From an uncultured Blautia sp. (GTDB lineage Bacteria > Bacillota > Clostridia > Lachnospirales > Lachnospiraceae): 64,000 bases of DNA. Numbering within the stretch: the stretch's first letter is position 1; every line of letters starts with the position of its first letter. The position numbers and the translations under genes were made by a program. Below the pieces are notes generated by a model, which saw only the letters and a program-made list of their open reading frames with translations, was not told where the DNA came from and did not search any database. Below are positions 62,399-64,000 of the stretch, in pieces. Location: positions 1-64,000 of the forward strand of contig UQSX01000002.1 of assembly GCA_900543715.1 (NCBI GenBank), in the 5' to 3' direction.

Positions 62399-62905
62399 AT
62401 GGCGTTATTACAGGAATGGAGAGACAAAGCGTACTCCCAGCAGGCAGACAGAGGCCAGCTGCAGAAATTCTGGACAGATTATTTTTTGATTGAAAAGGGA
62501 ATTTATGAACAGCTTCTCAGCAATCCTGACGAAGTAGTAAGAGGTACTGTAAAAGAGCTTGCAGAAAAATATAACGTAGATGTTATGACAATGGTAGGCT
62601 TCCTGGACGGAATCAACGACAGTCTGAAAGTTCCCAATCCTATAGAGGAGATGGAAGAAGATACAGAAGTAAATCTGGGCTATGATCTGGAGACTCTGTA
62701 CAAGAACATGGTAGACGCAAAGGCGGACTGGCTGTACGAACTGCCACAGTGGAATAACATTTTCTCTGAAGAGAAGAGAAAAGAATTATACAAGGAGCAG
62801 AAGAAATCCGGAACTGTTGTAAAAGGACCGAAGATTGGACGGAATGATCCATGTCCATGCGGAAGCGGCAAGAAATATAAACACTGCTGCGGCAGAAATA
62901 AATAA
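62399..62905 (+). CDS. SEC-C motif protein
   Basis: 168 residues. A helical N-terminal domain (about 1-130) is followed by a C-terminal zinc-binding SEC-C motif, [19 protein letters not shown], as at the end of SecA. Such free SEC-C proteins may contact the ribosome or SecA; function is not established. GCAGGTAAG precedes the ATG. Confidence 0.85.
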   Translation: MALLQEWRDKAYSQQADRGQLQKFWTDYFLIEKGIYEQLLSNPDEVVRGTVKELAEKYNVDVMTMVGFLDGINDSLKVPNPIEEMEEDTEVNLGYDLETLYKNMVDAKADWLYELPQWNNIFSEEKRKELYKEQKKSGTVVKGPKIGRNDPCPCGSGKKYKHCCGRNK

Positions 62906-62956
62906 CAGACATCACGCTCTGCGTGCTGCCTGTTATCATGAATAAGTAAGAACAAA

Positions 62957-63017
62957 GGAGGAGTTGTCGTATTAGTCATATTCTCGATTCTGATTAATAC
63001 GACAGCTCCTCTTTTTT
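62957..63017 (+). terminator. Strong terminator after the SEC-C gene
   Basis: GGAGGAGTTGTCGTATTA (62957-62974) and TAATACGACAGCTCCTC (62995-63011) form a long stem with one mismatch, then TTTTTT. Confidence 0.9.
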
Positions 63018-63031
63018 CGGAAAGGAGAGTT

Positions 63032-63802
63032 ATGCCGGAAATCATTTTCCTCTGGCTGGGCCTTCTGTGCCTGGGCTATTTTGTGGGAATTGCCAGGTAC
63101 GCAGGCTGGACTTCCAAATTTTTCATAGTCTGGGCGATTCTGGGAGGTGTTTTGCTGACAGTGGGGATCCTGATCCTGACAGACAGTATTCCCCAAAGGA
63201 TTCAGCCCTTATGCTGGGGATTTGGCCTCCTCCTGCTGGTCTCTGTGCTGGTGGTGGTGGGAGTGATTGTCTCGGTCATGTTCCTAACCGTGGAGCCGGA
63301 TCTGGACTACCTGGTGGTACTGGGGGCTCAGGTAAAAGGAACAAGGCCAAGCCTGTCCCTTCAGTACAGGATCGACAGTGCCTGTGAATATCTGAAGGAA
63401 AATCCCGGCACCCGGGCAGTACTTTCCGGGGGAAAGGGGCCGGACGAGGGAATTTCTGAGGCCAGGTGCATGTACGAGGAAATGCTCCGTCAGGGAGTAG
63501 ACCGGGAACAGCTGATCCTGGAGGATCGGTCTGCCAGCACCAGCCAGAATATTGCATTTACCCGAAATCTTCTGAGAGAAAAAACAGAAAGGGAAGAGGG
63601 CGCAGAAGGGATATTACGGCGCCTGAAGGTAGGAATTGTCACCAACGGCTTTCACCTGTACCGGAGCATGGCCATAGCCCGGAAGAAAACAGACTGGCAG
63701 GTCTATGGGATCGGGGCCAAAAGCAATGCTTTTCTTCTGCCCAATTATCTCTTTCGAGAATTTTTCTGCGTGATAAAAGATAAACTGGTGGGAAATCTGT
63801 GA
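63032..63802 (+). CDS. YdcF/SanA-family (DUF218) membrane protein
   Basis: 256 residues from ATG 63032 (AAAGGAGAG). Three or four N-terminal membrane helices to about residue 85. Then the DUF218 domain: YLVVLGAQVKGTRPSLSL, AVLSGGKGPDEGISEARCM and DRSASTSQNIAFTRNLL. Family members such as SanA and ElyC affect envelope integrity and vancomycin tolerance in other bacteria; the biochemical activity is unknown. Confidence 0.9.
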   Translation: MPEIIFLWLGLLCLGYFVGIARYAGWTSKFFIVWAILGGVLLTVGILILTDSIPQRIQPLCWGFGLLLLVSVLVVVGVIVSVMFLTVEPDLDYLVVLGAQVKGTRPSLSLQYRIDSACEYLKENPGTRAVLSGGKGPDEGISEARCMYEEMLRQGVDREQLILEDRSASTSQNIAFTRNLLREKTEREEGAEGILRRLKVGIVTNGFHLYRSMAIARKKTDWQVYGIGAKSNAFLLPNYLFREFFCVIKDKLVGNL

Positions 63803-63805
63803 TTT

Positions 63806-64000
63806 TTAATTCAGCTTCCGAAACTGCAGGGGAGTAACTCCAGCGGTGCGTTTGAACATGGTAATAAAATGACTGACGCTGGAGAAACCAGTCAGCCGGG
63901 CAATATCCTGTATTTTTAAGTGCGGGTCTGTGATGAGCAGGCCCTTTGCTTTGTTTATCCGGAAAGAAGTCAGATACTCATAGGTTGAGCAGCCTAAAAA
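63806..64000 (-). CDS. AraC-family regulator, C-terminal part only
   Basis: The minus strand is open from the right edge to a stop at 63806, giving 64 residues of an AraC-type double helix-turn-helix: YEYLTSFRINKAKGLLI, KIQDIARLTGFSSVSHF and MFKRTAGVTPLQFRK. The gene continues outside the window. It is convergent with the YdcF-like gene. Confidence 0.85.
   Translation of the reverse strand, partial: FLGCSTYEYLTSFRINKAKGLLITDPHLKIQDIARLTGFSSVSHFITMFKRTAGVTPLQFRKLN

Overview
The window is gene-dense, moderate-GC chromosomal DNA of a Gram-positive anaerobe. The DUF5717/DUF5716 pair, two Bce-type peptide-resistance modules, YesMN-like regulators, lipoprotein binding proteins and AGGAGG-type ribosome binding sites suggest a gut Lachnospiraceae, probably near Blautia or the Ruminococcus gnavus group. 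That placement is inferred from gene content; no rRNA is present.

Layout. 0-5 kb: an operon of three poorly understood proteins (large DUF5717-like protein cut by the left edge, degenerate Hsp70-like DUF5716 ATPase, TPR-like protein). 5-11 kb: purB, an NhaC-type antiporter, a DUF4143 ATPase and purA, mostly as separate units with clear terminators. 11-25.3 kb: a candidate metal locus. It holds a metallopeptidase/methyltransferase fusion, two consecutive Nik/Opp-type ABC importers each with a lipoprotein, a DJ-1-like protein, a CsoR/RcnR-family repressor, a candidate small RNA and a His-rich 100-residue protein. 25.4-30 kb: Bce-type two-component system and ABC transporter. 30-39 kb: YesMN-like two-component system divergent from a CUT1 sugar importer and a GH67 alpha-glucuronidase, pointing to aldouronate (glucuronoxylan) use. 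39-43 kb: ArsR-type regulator, nuclease-fold protein preceded by an unusual repeat array, MFS transporter. 43-48 kb: HAD phosphatase, GH3 and GH2 glycosidases. 48-52 kb: membrane-anchored HAD protein, M14 peptidase, MerR regulator divergent from a YitT/YczE protein. 52-59.6 kb: a toxin-antitoxin pair whose toxin is interrupted by a palindromic repeat, a second peptide-resistance-like module, an MNT gene with only a stub of its HEPN partner, and a MATE transporter. 59.7-64 kb: KaiC-like/PEP-synthase-like protein, SEC-C protein, YdcF-like protein and an AraC-family gene cut by the right edge.

The most interesting signal is in the 11-25 kb locus. Five promoters there share one layout: a C-tract/G-tract element ending in CTTGT, whose TTGT is the start of the -35 box, then exactly 17 bases, then a TAT(A/T)CT or TAAACT -10 box. 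From the first C to the end of the -10 box the layout is 42 bases in four sites, and the fifth fits the same alignment. They precede the fusion enzyme, both importers, the candidate sRNA and the His-rich protein, and a CsoR-family repressor, whose relatives bind G-tract/C-tract operators, is encoded in the same locus. I infer a metal (nickel or cobalt most likely) or metallophore uptake and buffering regulon.
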